Counted from the first letter of the stretch, positions 6,051 to 14,580 are shown. The stretch: 26,442 nt of DNA from SZUA-365 sp034002405 (GCA_034002405.1 JAVFAS010000052.1:1-26442), one strand, 5' to 3'. Program-made: numbers and translations. Notes: generated from the letters alone by a model not told the origin.

Positions 6051-6066
6051 GTGGGTTGCCGGGCTT

Positions 6067-6143
6067 CCATGAGCCATGAGCCATCAGCCATGAGCCATGA
6101 GCCATGAGCTATCAGCTATCAGCTATCAGCTATCAGCTATCAT
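6067..6143 (+). repeat. Heptamer tandem repeat, 11 units (CCATGAG / CTATCAG)
   Basis: Eleven consecutive 7-base units: six of the CCATSAG form, then five of the CTATCAK form. The change from one form to the other halfway suggests two expansions from one ancestral unit. It lies about 70 bases before the TPR lipoprotein gene. Confidence 0.95.
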
Positions 6144-6179
6144 TGGAAGGGCGCACGGAATACGGTATTTTGCCGTGAC

Positions 6180-6211
6180 TTGCTTTATTCGCCGTCCGGC
6201 GTCTAACTTTC
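6180..6211 (+). promoter_or_regulatory. Candidate promoter of the TPR lipoprotein operon
   Basis: TTG at 6180-6182, a 21-base spacer, then TAACTTTC at 6204-6211, one mismatch from the Bacteroidota element TAnnTTTG. Transcription would begin about at the ATG at 6215. That would give a leaderless message or favour the GTG at 6248 as start. Confidence 0.35.
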
Positions 6212-6214
6212 ATA

Positions 6215-8770
6215 ATGGCAGAATATCGTCGCAGCATTGAAATCCGCGTGAAATCACGTTTTCCCATCGCAGCGTTCCTGATGACCGGCGCCGCGTTCCT
6301 GCTCCAGGGATGCGCGGTGTGGGACTTTGTCGACACGCGCTGGCAGAATGCGACGGGGTACTTCAACACCTACTATAATGCGTCGAAACTCTACGCCGAG
6401 GCGGAAGAGGAAATCGCCGAAAACCTGCTCAGCAAGGTGATTGACCCCCAACAGTCAGCCGCGGCGAAAGGCATCGAACTGTTTGACGGTGCCGCCGATG
6501 GTGCCACTGATGATGAACGTGGCAAGATCAAACGCGAAATCAGCATGCTCGAATCGGGCACGCCCTCGACTGCCGTGATGAAGCTTGACAAGGTGATCGA
6601 GAAATGTTCGCGCATCCTGGTCAATTATCCCAAGAGCAAATGGGTTGATAACGCCCTGCTGCTTATCGGCAAAAGTTACTACCACAAGTTCGAAGCCCTG
6701 CGCGCGGAACGGAAGTTCCAGGAACTGCTCGACCGCTATCCCGAGAGCGACCTGGTGGCGGAGGCGATTTTGTGGCTGGGCAAGACCTACGTCCGCCTCG
6801 AGAAATTCGATGTCGCCGAAACCATGCTCAACCGCGCGATCGAGAAGGCCGTCGACGAGTCCGAGCCCGATATCGCGGCGGCGGCGTATTACGAACTCGG
6901 TAAGATGTTCCTGCTCGCGAACAACCGTCCCGAGGCGGTGAAGATGTACGAACAGGCGTCGGATTTCTCCAGTGACCGCGAACAGCGCATCCAGATCCAG
7001 CTTTCCCTCGCGCGCGAGTACGAACGGCTGGAGGAGAAGGAGAAAGCCGCGCAGGCGTATCGCGACATTTTCAAACTCGAACCCGACACGAAGCTCGCCT
7101 TCATCGCCGAACTGAATTACGCGAAGCTCAAACGCGAGGTCGGTGACCTCGACGAAGCAAGCAATACGATGATCAACATGCTGGAGAATCCCCTGTATCT
7201 CGATTATGACGGGAAGATCCAGCTGGAAATCGGGCATCTCTACTATGCCTATCACCAACGGTATCTGACCACGGGTGACACCCTGGCGGGCGACGCCTTT
7301 CTCGCGGCCATGGACCAGTACACGCTGGTGGACACGACGTTCAAGAGCACCGAGGAGTCGGCGGATGCCTCCTATGCAAAAGGGCGCATTTACGAAGAAG
7401 ATGTCCTGGATTATGACAATGCCTTCGAATTCTACAACAAGTCCAAGCTCTCCTTCCCGGGTGCCGTGTCCGCGCGTATCGCGGCGAAGAAGTCCAAGAT
7501 CTTCGGTGAATACCGAAAACTGCGCAATCAGATGAGTCAAAAGGATACAACGCTCTTCTATGTCCTCAATCCCGACACGCTGCGCGTGCGCGACTCCCTG
7601 CGCGTGATCGCCGATTCGCTCGACCGCGAGCGTCGCCGGGAGGAGGGTGTCGAGGATGCGGAGAAGTCGGAAGTCGAAATCATGGCCGAGCGCTTCCGCC
7701 GCCGCCGGCCGCACGGACGCAATACCGGCCGCATCAATCCCTGGTTGCGCGAGATGGAGACGCAGAAGGCGGCCATGTCCATGGGCCTGCAGGCCACCGC
7801 GCAGGCCATTGCCTCGTCGGGACCCGAATATCGCCGCATCGATCTCCGCGCCACTGATCCGGATTCACTCCGCGCCGTGCTGGCCGAACTCTACATGGAA
7901 ATGGGCTGGCAGATGTATGACCAGATCGTGAATATCGATTCGGCCCGACATTATTACCAGAAGGCACTCGACAATCATCTGGCGGATTCGTTGCGTCCCC
8001 AGGCGGTCTACACGCTGGCCGCCATCGAGCGGCGGGCGGGGAGTGAAACGGATGCGATCGCGCTCGAGGACCGGCTCATCCGCGACTATCCGCACAGCCG
8101 CTACGCCCATGGCATCATGGCACAACGCGGCATCCCGCTGCCGAAGGACTCGACCGCGCTCGCGCAGGAGGCCTACGACCTCGCCGCGCGCGTGCTCGAA
8201 CAGGGCAACCTGGCGCAAGGGGTGGAGATGATGCAGGATGTGATCGCACGCTATCCGGCATCGCCACAGGCCGTGCGCGCGAAACTCGCCATCGCGATGG
8301 CCTACGAGGAGCATCGGGGGGATGAAGCCCTCGCGATGTATCGCGAAATGGTGGAGAATCATCCGACCTCGCCCTATAGTCAGCGGGGGAAGGACATCCT
8401 CGCCGCGATCGAGAATTACGAGAAAGACGCCGTGCGCCGGCAACAGGAGGCCGAGGCCCGCGCCGAGGCGGAACGCAAGGCCGAGGAGGAACGCCTGCGC
8501 AAGGAGCAGCGCTTCCGCAATCCGTTGCTCGACGAGGAGTTGAAAGTCCTCCGCGATTCCGCCCGCACGAAGGAACCGAAGATCGATCCCTCGCGCGATG
8601 ACGACTTCCCCCTGCGCCTGCCGGGCGAGGAACCGCCCGCCGATACGACCGCCGCTCCGGCCGTGCCCGCGCTTCCCCCGCGCCGTCCGGGTGATGCGCC
8701 GCCCACGCCGGCACTTCCCGGCGACACCCTGCGTCGGCTCACTCCCACACCGCTCATCGAGAAGAACTGA
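6215..8770 (+). CDS. Large TPR-repeat lipoprotein, possibly PorW/SprE-like
   Basis: An 851-residue protein with a signal peptide and lipobox (LLQGC, C33), so probably a membrane-anchored periplasmic lipoprotein. After the Cys comes ATGYFNTYYNASKLYAEAEEEI, which resembles the start of the mature region of PorW/SprE, TPR lipoproteins of type IX secretion and gliding. Many tetratricopeptide-like helical pairs follow (around residues 125-440 and 560-735), e.g. LLIGKSYYHKFEALRAERKF and ALAMYREMVENHPTSPYSQRG. A charged coiled-coil stretch is at about 738-770, and the last 80 residues are Pro-rich. No Shine-Dalgarno precedes the ATG. A GTG at 6248 would give a more typical 22-residue lipoprotein signal. 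pyrK follows after 4 bases. The type IX assignment is tentative: no other T9SS gene is in the window, and generic TPR lipoproteins would look similar. Confidence 0.8.
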   Translation: MAEYRRSIEIRVKSRFPIAAFLMTGAAFLLQGCAVWDFVDTRWQNATGYFNTYYNASKLYAEAEEEIAENLLSKVIDPQQSAAAKGIELFDGAADGATDDERGKIKREISMLESGTPSTAVMKLDKVIEKCSRILVNYPKSKWVDNALLLIGKSYYHKFEALRAERKFQELLDRYPESDLVAEAILWLGKTYVRLEKFDVAETMLNRAIEKAVDESEPDIAAAAYYELGKMFLLANNRPEAVKMYEQASDFSSDREQRIQIQLSLAREYERLEEKEKAAQAYRDIFKLEPDTKLAFIAELNYAKLKREVGDLDEASNTMINMLENPLYLDYDGKIQLEIGHLYYAYHQRYLTTGDTLAGDAFLAAMDQYTLVDTTFKSTEESADASYAKGRIYEEDVLDYDNAFEFYNKSKLSFPGAVSARIAAKKSKIFGEYRKLRNQMSQKDTTLFYVLNPDTLRVRDSLRVIADSLDRERRREEGVEDAEKSEVEIMAERFRRRRPHGRNTGRINPWLREMETQKAAMSMGLQATAQAIASSGPEYRRIDLRATDPDSLRAVLAELYMEMGWQMYDQIVNIDSARHYYQKALDNHLADSLRPQAVYTLAAIERRAGSETDAIALEDRLIRDYPHSRYAHGIMAQRGIPLPKDSTALAQEAYDLAARVLEQGNLAQGVEMMQDVIARYPASPQAVRAKLAIAMAYEEHRGDEALAMYREMVENHPTSPYSQRGKDILAAIENYEKDAVRRQQEAEARAEAERKAEEERLRKEQRFRNPLLDEELKVLRDSARTKEPKIDPSRDDDFPLRLPGEEPPADTTAAPAVPALPPRRPGDAPPTPALPGDTLRRLTPTPLIEKN

Positions 8771-8774
8771 GACC

Positions 8775-9563
8775 ATGGCAACCATCAACGCCGACCTGCG
8801 CGTGACCGCGAATGTCCGCATCGCCGACGACACGTACGCGCTGCGCTTCCACAGTCCGGAACTCGCGGCATCACTGCGTCCCGGACAGTTTCTTAACATC
8901 CTCACCAGCGAACAGATCGATCCGCTGCTGCGGCGGCCGTACAGCATCTCCGACGTGGTGGGGGAGGAATGCGAGATCATGTACGCCCTGCTCGGCAAGG
9001 GCACGCATGCCTTGGCGCGGAAAGTGCCGGGTGACACGATCGGCGTACTGGGTCCGCTGGGCAATACGTTCGGGTATGACAAGGACTTCGGCACCGCCAT
9101 CATCGTCGCCGGCGGCATCGGCATCGCGCCGTTTCCGTTTCTGACAAAGGAACTCCGCCGCCGGGAAATTCCGCTCATGACCTTCCTCGGCGCGCGCAAC
9201 GCGGGCCGGGTGGTGTCCCGCGGACTCGAGAACCAACACATCGCCACCGACGACGGGAGCGCGGGACGGCAGGGCACGGTGATCGATCTGCTCGGTGCGC
9301 ATCTCGACAGTCATGCGGTCGACCGCCCGCGCATATTCGCGTGCGGTCCCAACCCGATGCTCGAGGCCACGCAGCGCTTCGCCCACGCACGCGGCATACC
9401 CTGCGAACTCTCGCTCGAGTCGGAAATGGCCTGTGGCATCGGGATCTGCCAGGGCTGTCCGGTCGAACGACACGAGGGAGAACGGAAATATGCGCTCGTG
9501 TGTACCGAGGGACCCTGTTTCGATTCACAGGACATCATTTTCCACGAACATCCGCACGCATGA
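8775..9563 (+). CDS. pyrK: Dihydroorotate dehydrogenase electron transfer subunit PyrK
   Basis: A 262-residue FAD/[2Fe-2S] reductase subunit of class 1B dihydroorotate dehydrogenase; it passes electrons from the PyrD flavin to NAD+ during pyrimidine synthesis. Seen: the FAD-binding RRPYSIS (53-59), the nucleotide-binding VAGGIGIAP (111-119), ACGPNPML (189-196), and the cluster cysteines C220, C225, C228 and C243 (C-x4-C-x2-C-x14-C). ATG at 8775 is chosen because the conserved beta-barrel starts there; upstream frame extension overlaps the TPR gene. Its stop overlaps the pyrD start (ATGA), as expected for two subunits made in fixed ratio. Confidence 0.96.
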   Translation: MATINADLRVTANVRIADDTYALRFHSPELAASLRPGQFLNILTSEQIDPLLRRPYSISDVVGEECEIMYALLGKGTHALARKVPGDTIGVLGPLGNTFGYDKDFGTAIIVAGGIGIAPFPFLTKELRRREIPLMTFLGARNAGRVVSRGLENQHIATDDGSAGRQGTVIDLLGAHLDSHAVDRPRIFACGPNPMLEATQRFAHARGIPCELSLESEMACGIGICQGCPVERHEGERKYALVCTEGPCFDSQDIIFHEHPHA

Positions 9564-10507
9564 ATACCTCGCTCGACATCGGCGGCCTGCATCTGAAAAA
9601 CCGCGTACTCGTGGCGTCCGGCACCTTCGGCTATGGAAACGAAGCCGAGGCATACACCGATGTCTCCCGCATCGGCGGCATCGTCACCAAATCGGTGAGC
9701 CGGCTGCCGCGGCAGGGGAATCCGCCCCCGCGTATCGCCGAGACACCCGCCGGCATGCTCAATTCCATCGGCCTTGCCAACGTCGGACTCGACGCGTTCG
9801 TCCGCGACAAGCTGCCGTACCTCCGCCACCTCGATACCGCGATCATCGTCAACATCGCCGCGAGCAGCGTGGATGAATACGTCGACGTGCTCGAACGACT
9901 CGAGGAGGAGGACGGCATCGCGGGGTACGAAATCAACGTGAGCTGTCCGAATGTGAAGGAGGGGGGACTCAACTTCGGCACGCGCTGTGACATGACCGAG
10001 GCCATCACGCGGGAATTGCGTCCGCGCACCACACGCACGCTGATCATCAAGCTCACCCCCAACGTGACGCATATCGGTGATTTCGCGAAGGCCTGCGAGG
10101 CCGAGGGCGCCGACGCCGTCTCCCTGATCAACACGCTGGTCGGCATGGCGGTGAACCATCGCACCCGGCGCCCGGTGCTGTCGATGATCACGGGCGGACT
10201 CAGCGGCCCGGCGGTCAAGCCCGTCGCCCTCGCGAAGGTGTTCGAGGTCTCCAAGGCCGTATCCATCCCCATCATCGGCATCGGCGGCATCACGACCTGG
10301 GAGGATGCGATCGAGTTCCTTCTCGTCGGCGCCTCGGCCGTGCAGGTCGGCACCGCGAGCTTCCGTGACCCGAACAGCGCCGCGAATGTCGCCGCGGGGA
10401 TGGAGGATTGGTGCGTGCACGAAGGTATTGACGATATTCAGGAACTGGTCGGAGGCCTCGTCATCCCCGAGGGTGTCACCGCGCCGGGATTCGTGAAAGG
10501 ACGATGA
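9560..10507 (+). CDS. pyrD: Dihydroorotate dehydrogenase catalytic subunit, class 1B
   Basis: A 315-residue FMN protein of TIM-barrel fold, oxidising dihydroorotate to orotate in the cytoplasm. Class 1 features: the catalytic Cys in NVSCPN (C129), FMN/substrate residues at TKSVSR (43-48) and IKLTPN (163-168), and GIGGITTWEDA near the C-terminus. The partner pyrK immediately upstream makes this class 1B (NAD-linked heterotetramer) rather than fumarate-linked 1A. Start ATG overlaps the pyrK stop by four bases, and its stop overlaps the next ATG in the same way, so all three genes are translationally coupled. Confidence 0.97.
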   Translation: MNTSLDIGGLHLKNRVLVASGTFGYGNEAEAYTDVSRIGGIVTKSVSRLPRQGNPPPRIAETPAGMLNSIGLANVGLDAFVRDKLPYLRHLDTAIIVNIAASSVDEYVDVLERLEEEDGIAGYEINVSCPNVKEGGLNFGTRCDMTEAITRELRPRTTRTLIIKLTPNVTHIGDFAKACEAEGADAVSLINTLVGMAVNHRTRRPVLSMITGGLSGPAVKPVALAKVFEVSKAVSIPIIGIGGITTWEDAIEFLLVGASAVQVGTASFRDPNSAANVAAGMEDWCVHEGIDDIQELVGGLVIPEGVTAPGFVKGR

Positions 10508-11499
10508 CGGAGACCATGCAAGAACAACGGATCGATTTATCCTCTGATTTCCATGCCGCGATGGCCGGACCGTTCGTCCGCGAGGAACCCGCGCGGGGCG
10601 TCGTGCTGATGCGCGGCCGCGATGCGCGCGATCTGCTGCATCGCCTCTCCACCACGCGTCTCGACAATCTTCACGATGGAGAAGTGCGCGAAACCTTGTT
10701 GACCACGGAAAAGGGCCGCGTGATCGACGCGATCCTGGTCGCGCGCGACAACGATCTGCTTCGCCTCTACACCTCTCCCGGCCGCGCGGCGGACGTGCGG
10801 ACGTGGCTGGAGAAATTCACGATCATGGAAGACTGCACCTACGAGGATGCAAGCGATGTCAATGCGCAGTTTTCCATCCACAACATTCCGGATGCGGGAA
10901 ATCCGCTCCCCGGTCTCGCGCTGCCGGCCTCCGGCAGCGTCACCACCACGAGCGTGGGTGACGTGGAGGTCGAGATCCTGCGCCATGAGAGCGTGACGGG
11001 TCCGGGCCTGCGTCTGGTCTGCGCCACACCCGACGCGGCGGTGCTGCGCGCCGTGTTGCTCGGCACGATGAAGTTGCCGCTGCTCGATGACGAGGCGTTC
11101 GCACTCTGGCGCGTCGCGCGGCTGCTGCCCGCCGTGGGGTATGAACTCGGCGAACGGACGAATCCGCTCGAAGCCGGCGCGGCGCGTGCGGTCGATTTTC
11201 GCAAGGGTTGTTTCATCGGGCAGGAAGTCATCGCCCGGCTCGACAGCTATGACAAGGTGCAGCGCCATCCGCGGCGCCTGCGCTTCGCCGCCGGCACCGA
11301 AGCCCCCGCGTTGGGGAGCGATCTGGTCAAGGATGGCGCGGACGCCGGCTTCGTGACCACCGTCGCGGTCGATCCCGAGACGCGGAACGTCGTCGGGATC
11401 GGTCTCGTCCGCAATGCCTTCGCCCGGTCGGGCACGATGCTCTCCTGCGGTGGCGCCCTGGTGGAAGTGCGCGACGGGGCGGACGATAACCAAGAGTAG
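10504..11499 (+). CDS. ygfZ: YgfZ/GcvT-domain (IBA57-like) folate-binding protein
   Basis: A 331-residue member of the YgfZ/COG0354 group, related to the glycine cleavage T-protein. The family uses tetrahydrofolate and supports maintenance or assembly of iron-sulfur enzymes. The signature K-G-C-[FY]-x-G-Q-E is present as KGCFIGQE (234-241). N-terminal parts such as LHRLSTTRL (45-53) and TTEKGRVIDAI (67-77) match the GcvT fold. The start ATG forms ATGA with the pyrD stop, with AAAGGACG just upstream; a second ATG at 10516 is possible. Coupling to pyrKD, whose PyrK carries a [2Fe-2S] cluster, fits a helper role but does not prove it. A true GcvT is less likely because of the signature and the context. 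Confidence 0.9.
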   Translation: MTETMQEQRIDLSSDFHAAMAGPFVREEPARGVVLMRGRDARDLLHRLSTTRLDNLHDGEVRETLLTTEKGRVIDAILVARDNDLLRLYTSPGRAADVRTWLEKFTIMEDCTYEDASDVNAQFSIHNIPDAGNPLPGLALPASGSVTTTSVGDVEVEILRHESVTGPGLRLVCATPDAAVLRAVLLGTMKLPLLDDEAFALWRVARLLPAVGYELGERTNPLEAGAARAVDFRKGCFIGQEVIARLDSYDKVQRHPRRLRFAAGTEAPALGSDLVKDGADAGFVTTVAVDPETRNVVGIGLVRNAFARSGTMLSCGGALVEVRDGADDNQE

Positions 11500-11539
11500 A
11501 ACATCCTGATATCTGAATCCAACGGTTCACGGAGGGAAC

Positions 11540-12262
11540 ATGGCCGGACGCATGCGTGCCTTCATCACCGGATCGGGACGACGCCTCGGCCGACAGCTTG
11601 CCTATGCCTTCGCCGAGCATGACTACGATCTCATCCTGCACGCCCACGAGAGTGTCGACGGCCTGCGCGAGGCGGAGGAGGGGATCCGCGATCGCGGCGC
11701 GGATGTCTTTTCCGTCACGGGTGATCTGCGGCGTGTCGCGGACATCCAGCGCATGGCGGCGGACATTCGCGCGCGGATCGACATGCTGGATGTGTTGGTC
11801 AACAACGCCGGCGTTTTCCCGACGGCTGGTTTCGATGCGGTGACCGAAGCGATGTGGGACGAGACCCTCGCTGTCAACACCAAAAGCCCCTTCTTCCTGA
11901 CCCAGGCCCTCGTGCCGCTGTTGCGTGCCGCGCGTGGCTGCGTGATCAACATCGCCAGCGCCGGAGGGTACGAGCCATGGAACAGCCACATTCCCTACAA
12001 CGTCTCCAAGGCGGGCGTGATGATGCTCACGCGTGGCATGGCCAAGGCCCTCGCCCCGGAGATCCGCGTCAATGCCGTCGCCCCGGGGGTGATCATCGTC
12101 GACGGGGAGGAGTCCATCGACCACATCCCCGCGAGCAGATTCCCCATGCAGCGCTACGGCACCCCCGACGATCTCGCGGCGGCGGTGTTGTTTCTCGCCG
12201 CGGGCACGACCTATATTACCGGACACATCCTCCCGGTCACCGGTGGTGCCACCGCCGTCTGA
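11540..12262 (+). CDS. Short-chain dehydrogenase/reductase, pteridine-reductase-like
   Basis: A 240-residue classical SDR. The cofactor loop TGSGRRLGRQ (10-19) has the consecutive arginines seen in NADPH-dependent SDRs of the pteridine reductase type (PTR1, FolM). NNAG is at 88-91, the catalytic set is S140, Y153 and K157 (YNVSK), and the C-terminus ends with the usual ITGHILPVTGG. Predicted reaction: NADPH-dependent reduction of a carbonyl or pterin; the substrate is not certain. GGAGGG lies just before the ATG. It follows ygfZ after 40 bases. A folate/pterin link between the two is plausible. FabG-like 3-oxoacyl reductases are the main alternative. Confidence 0.85.
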   Translation: MAGRMRAFITGSGRRLGRQLAYAFAEHDYDLILHAHESVDGLREAEEGIRDRGADVFSVTGDLRRVADIQRMAADIRARIDMLDVLVNNAGVFPTAGFDAVTEAMWDETLAVNTKSPFFLTQALVPLLRAARGCVINIASAGGYEPWNSHIPYNVSKAGVMMLTRGMAKALAPEIRVNAVAPGVIIVDGEESIDHIPASRFPMQRYGTPDDLAAAVLFLAAGTTYITGHILPVTGGATAV

Positions 12263-12295
12263 CTCCCCCCATTCTCCCACGAACACGAGAGCACC

Positions 12296-13120
12296 ATGCC
12301 GTCAACGCCGGAAAAAGCCTACAAGGATCTTGAATTCCTCAACAGTCCCGACGCCCGCACCATTCGTCTGCTCGCCGAATACATGCAGCCGCAACGGGGC
12401 CTGCGTCGCGCACGGGTCAAGGATACCATCGTCTTTTTCGGATCGGCACGTCTGAAATCCCGCGAAGAGGCGGTGACCGAGAAGCAGGCCGTGATCGACG
12501 CCATTCAGCGGTCAGGGAAGGTGAAGACCCCGAAATCCCTGCTCGACCAGCTCCAGCATGCGGAGACGATGCTCGAGATGTCGCGGTATTTCGAAGACGC
12601 CGTCGAGCTCGCGCGACTGCTGTCCGAATGGTCCCTGGCGCTCGACAAACATCGCTTCGTCATCTGTTCGGGGGGCGGTCCGGGCATCATGGAAGCCGCC
12701 AACCGTGGCGCGCATCTGGCCGGTGCCAAGTCGATCGGCCTCAACATCAGCCTCCCGTTCGAGCAGCATTCGAATCCCTATATTCCCCCCGAACTGAATT
12801 TCGAATTCCACTACTTCTTCATGCGGAAATTCTGGTTCGTCTATCCCGCGAAGGCGCTGGTGGTCTTCCCGGGAGGATTCGGGACGATGGATGAATTGAT
12901 GGAAGTGCTGACCCTCGTCCAGACGGAAAAACTCCGCAAGCAGGTGTTCATCGTCCTCTACGGCGGGGAATTCTGGAACAGCATCATCAATTTCGAGGAA
13001 TTGCAGCGGCGTGGCGTGATCAGTCCCGGCGACCTGGGGCTCTTCAAGACTTGCAATACTCCAAAAGAAGCCTTTAATTATCTCAGGAAAAATCTTACCG
13101 ACAGGTATCTGACGGAATGA
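12296..13120 (+). CDS. LOG-family (TIGR00730-type) Rossmann-fold protein
   Basis: A 274-residue LOG-like protein. The family includes cytokinin riboside 5'-monophosphate phosphoribohydrolases, which release a free base from a nucleotide; bacterial members commonly act on AMP-like substrates. Motifs: FFGSARL (47-53), CSGGGPGIMEAANRGA (124-139), MRKFWF (176-181), and the family signature PGGFGTMDE (192-200). It is about 70-80 residues longer than the short LOG type because of an N-terminal extension and an insertion at about 54-100 (a charged helical segment). The exact substrate is not deducible. The stop overlaps the next ATG by four bases. Confidence 0.9.
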   Translation: MPSTPEKAYKDLEFLNSPDARTIRLLAEYMQPQRGLRRARVKDTIVFFGSARLKSREEAVTEKQAVIDAIQRSGKVKTPKSLLDQLQHAETMLEMSRYFEDAVELARLLSEWSLALDKHRFVICSGGGPGIMEAANRGAHLAGAKSIGLNISLPFEQHSNPYIPPELNFEFHYFFMRKFWFVYPAKALVVFPGGFGTMDELMEVLTLVQTEKLRKQVFIVLYGGEFWNSIINFEELQRRGVISPGDLGLFKTCNTPKEAFNYLRKNLTDRYLTE

Positions 13121-14016
13121 GCACGGCCCGCGAACTCTTTGCGCTGTACTCGTTGCTCGACGATCCTCAGGCGACCGTGCAGAAGGCGGTGCGCGACAGA
13201 ATACTGGCGCTCGGTGAGGATGCGGTTCACGGCCTGAGAGAGTTGACAAGTGTACACGGGAATCTTCACCAGGACATCGTCCGGGAACTGGTGAACGAGA
13301 TCCGCCGTGCAGCCGCGCTACGTCGGCTCGGCAGGGAGTTCGACGGTCCGGAAGAGCCCATCGACCTCGAGGAAGGGGCCTTCATCATCTCCAAGTTCGG
13401 ATTCCCCGAAATCAACACCGCGGTCTACCAGCGTCGGCTTGACGACATGGCGGCGGATATCCGCGTGCTTGCCGGGGGACGCGCCGCGCCGCTCGATATG
13501 TTCATGAAGTTGCGCAGCTACCTCTTCAGCGATCTCGGGTTCATCGGAAACAGGGAAGATTACTACAACCCGAACAACAGCTATCTCAACAAAGTCATCG
13601 ATTACCGCAAGGGTATTCCGATCACGCTGTCGGTGCTGATGCTGGTGCTCGGCCATCGCCTCGGCGTCAAGTTGCATGGCATCGGCATGCCGATGCATTT
13701 CCTCGTCCAGTATGACGACGGCTCGCGCATGTTTTTCGTCGACGCCTTCAACAGCGGCATCATCATCACGCGCGACCAGTGCCGCCTGATGCTCGCTTCG
13801 AGTGGCGTGCGTCTCACACCCGAAATGCTCACCCCCGTCACCGTGCGCGATGTCATCGAACGCATGTGGCGCAACCTCTACCTGGCGTATCAACAACAGG
13901 GTGACGAGGAGGAGGCGGCACGGGTCGGAGACATTCTCGCGTTCATCAATCCTGAATTCAAGGTGAACAACACCCTGGACGAGGAGCCGGATGACGAGGA
14001 GGACGAGGATTTCTGA
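13117..14016 (+). CDS. SirB1-like transglutaminase-fold protein with acidic tail
   Basis: A 299-residue protein of the SirB1/Transglut_core2 family. Key stretches are NSYLNKVIDYRKGIPITLSV (154-173), GIGMPMHFLV (188-197) and MFFVDAFNSG (205-214), the usual block of this family. The Cys of active transglutaminases is not present in the visible motif, so catalysis is doubtful. The N-terminal 60 residues look like helical HEAT-like packing. The last 20 residues are almost all Asp/Glu. The function of the family is not established. It is translationally coupled to the LOG gene (ATGA). The region after it up to 14117 holds nothing I recognise. Confidence 0.85.
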   Translation: MSTARELFALYSLLDDPQATVQKAVRDRILALGEDAVHGLRELTSVHGNLHQDIVRELVNEIRRAAALRRLGREFDGPEEPIDLEEGAFIISKFGFPEINTAVYQRRLDDMAADIRVLAGGRAAPLDMFMKLRSYLFSDLGFIGNREDYYNPNNSYLNKVIDYRKGIPITLSVLMLVLGHRLGVKLHGIGMPMHFLVQYDDGSRMFFVDAFNSGIIITRDQCRLMLASSGVRLTPEMLTPVTVRDVIERMWRNLYLAYQQQGDEEEAARVGDILAFINPEFKVNNTLDEEPDDEEDEDF

Positions 14017-14117
14017 GATACCCGTTCCCGAGGAATCGCGCCGGCCGCGCGCTTCCCGGTGAGGGCGACGATGACGGATCGTCGTGGTTCGTCACTCCAT
14101 GGAAAATGGAAAAACCA

Positions 14118-14146
14118 TTGACTCGCGCATTGTCATTGATTACATT
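14118..14146 (+). promoter_or_regulatory. Promoter of the RNA-binding protein gene
   Basis: TTGACT at 14118-14123, 17 bases, TACATT at 14141-14146. This is a good sigma-70-type pair (5 of 6 and 4 of 6). It also reads as TTG-20-TACATTAG, close to the Bacteroidota form. The surrounding bases are AT-rich in an otherwise GC-rich region. Confidence 0.5.
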
Positions 14147-14152
14147 AGATAT

Positions 14153-14295
14153 TCAGCCATGCCATGATTTCTTGCATGCGCCTCATTTCTCCCGGCGGCC
14201 GCACGAGCGGCCCCCATCGATTCTTGATACGGTGCCACTATCTGGAATTTGATGATTTTTTTCTTTGACTTGGCACTCAGTATCAGGAGTTCTCA
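14153..14295 (+). promoter_or_regulatory. Long 5' leader of the RRM gene
   Basis: If the promoter is right, the message has a leader of roughly 140 nt. It carries a perfect 6-bp hairpin with a 4-nt loop (GGCCGC/GCGGCC, 14197-14212). A U-rich stretch (14251-14265) and a good ribosome-binding site AGGAG (14285-14289) follow. Long structured leaders are typical of cold-inducible RNA-binding protein and cold-shock genes; the thermal role here is inferred. Confidence 0.35.
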
Positions 14296-14580
14296 ATGAA
14301 CATCTACGTCGGCAACCTTGCGTACGGCATCCGCGAAGAAGAACTGCGTTCGGTCTTCGAAAACCACGGAGCAGTCGATTCCGTCAAGATCATCATGGAT
14401 CGCGACACGGGCCGCTCGAAGGGTTTCGGCTTTGTCGAGATGCCGAATGACAGCGAAGCCCGCGTGGCGATTGAACAGCTGCATGGCGTTGAACTGCAGG
14501 AACGCAGCATTACCGTCAACGAAGCCCGTCCCCGCGAACCGCGGTCGGACAATGGTGGCTACCGCGGCAATCGCTGGTAA
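14296..14580 (+). CDS. RRM-domain RNA-binding protein
   Basis: A 94-residue protein made almost entirely of one RNA recognition motif. RNP2 is IYVGNLAY (3-10) and RNP1 is KGFGFVEM (42-49), each with the aromatic residues that stack on RNA. A short Arg/Gly tail follows (EPRSDNGGYRGNRW). Such small RRM proteins are common in Bacteroidota and cyanobacteria, where some are cold-induced RNA chaperones. AGGAG lies six bases before the ATG. It is a single-gene transcription unit with its own promoter, leader and terminator. Targets are unknown. Confidence 0.96.
   Translation: MNIYVGNLAYGIREEELRSVFENHGAVDSVKIIMDRDTGRSKGFGFVEMPNDSEARVAIEQLHGVELQERSITVNEARPREPRSDNGGYRGNRW

Noticed and set aside
5789..6107. 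Continuation of the bshA frame through the N run into 5889-6107
   Set aside because: The frame past the N run translates heptamer and palindrome repeats, not the glycosyltransferase C-terminus; the open frame is accidental.
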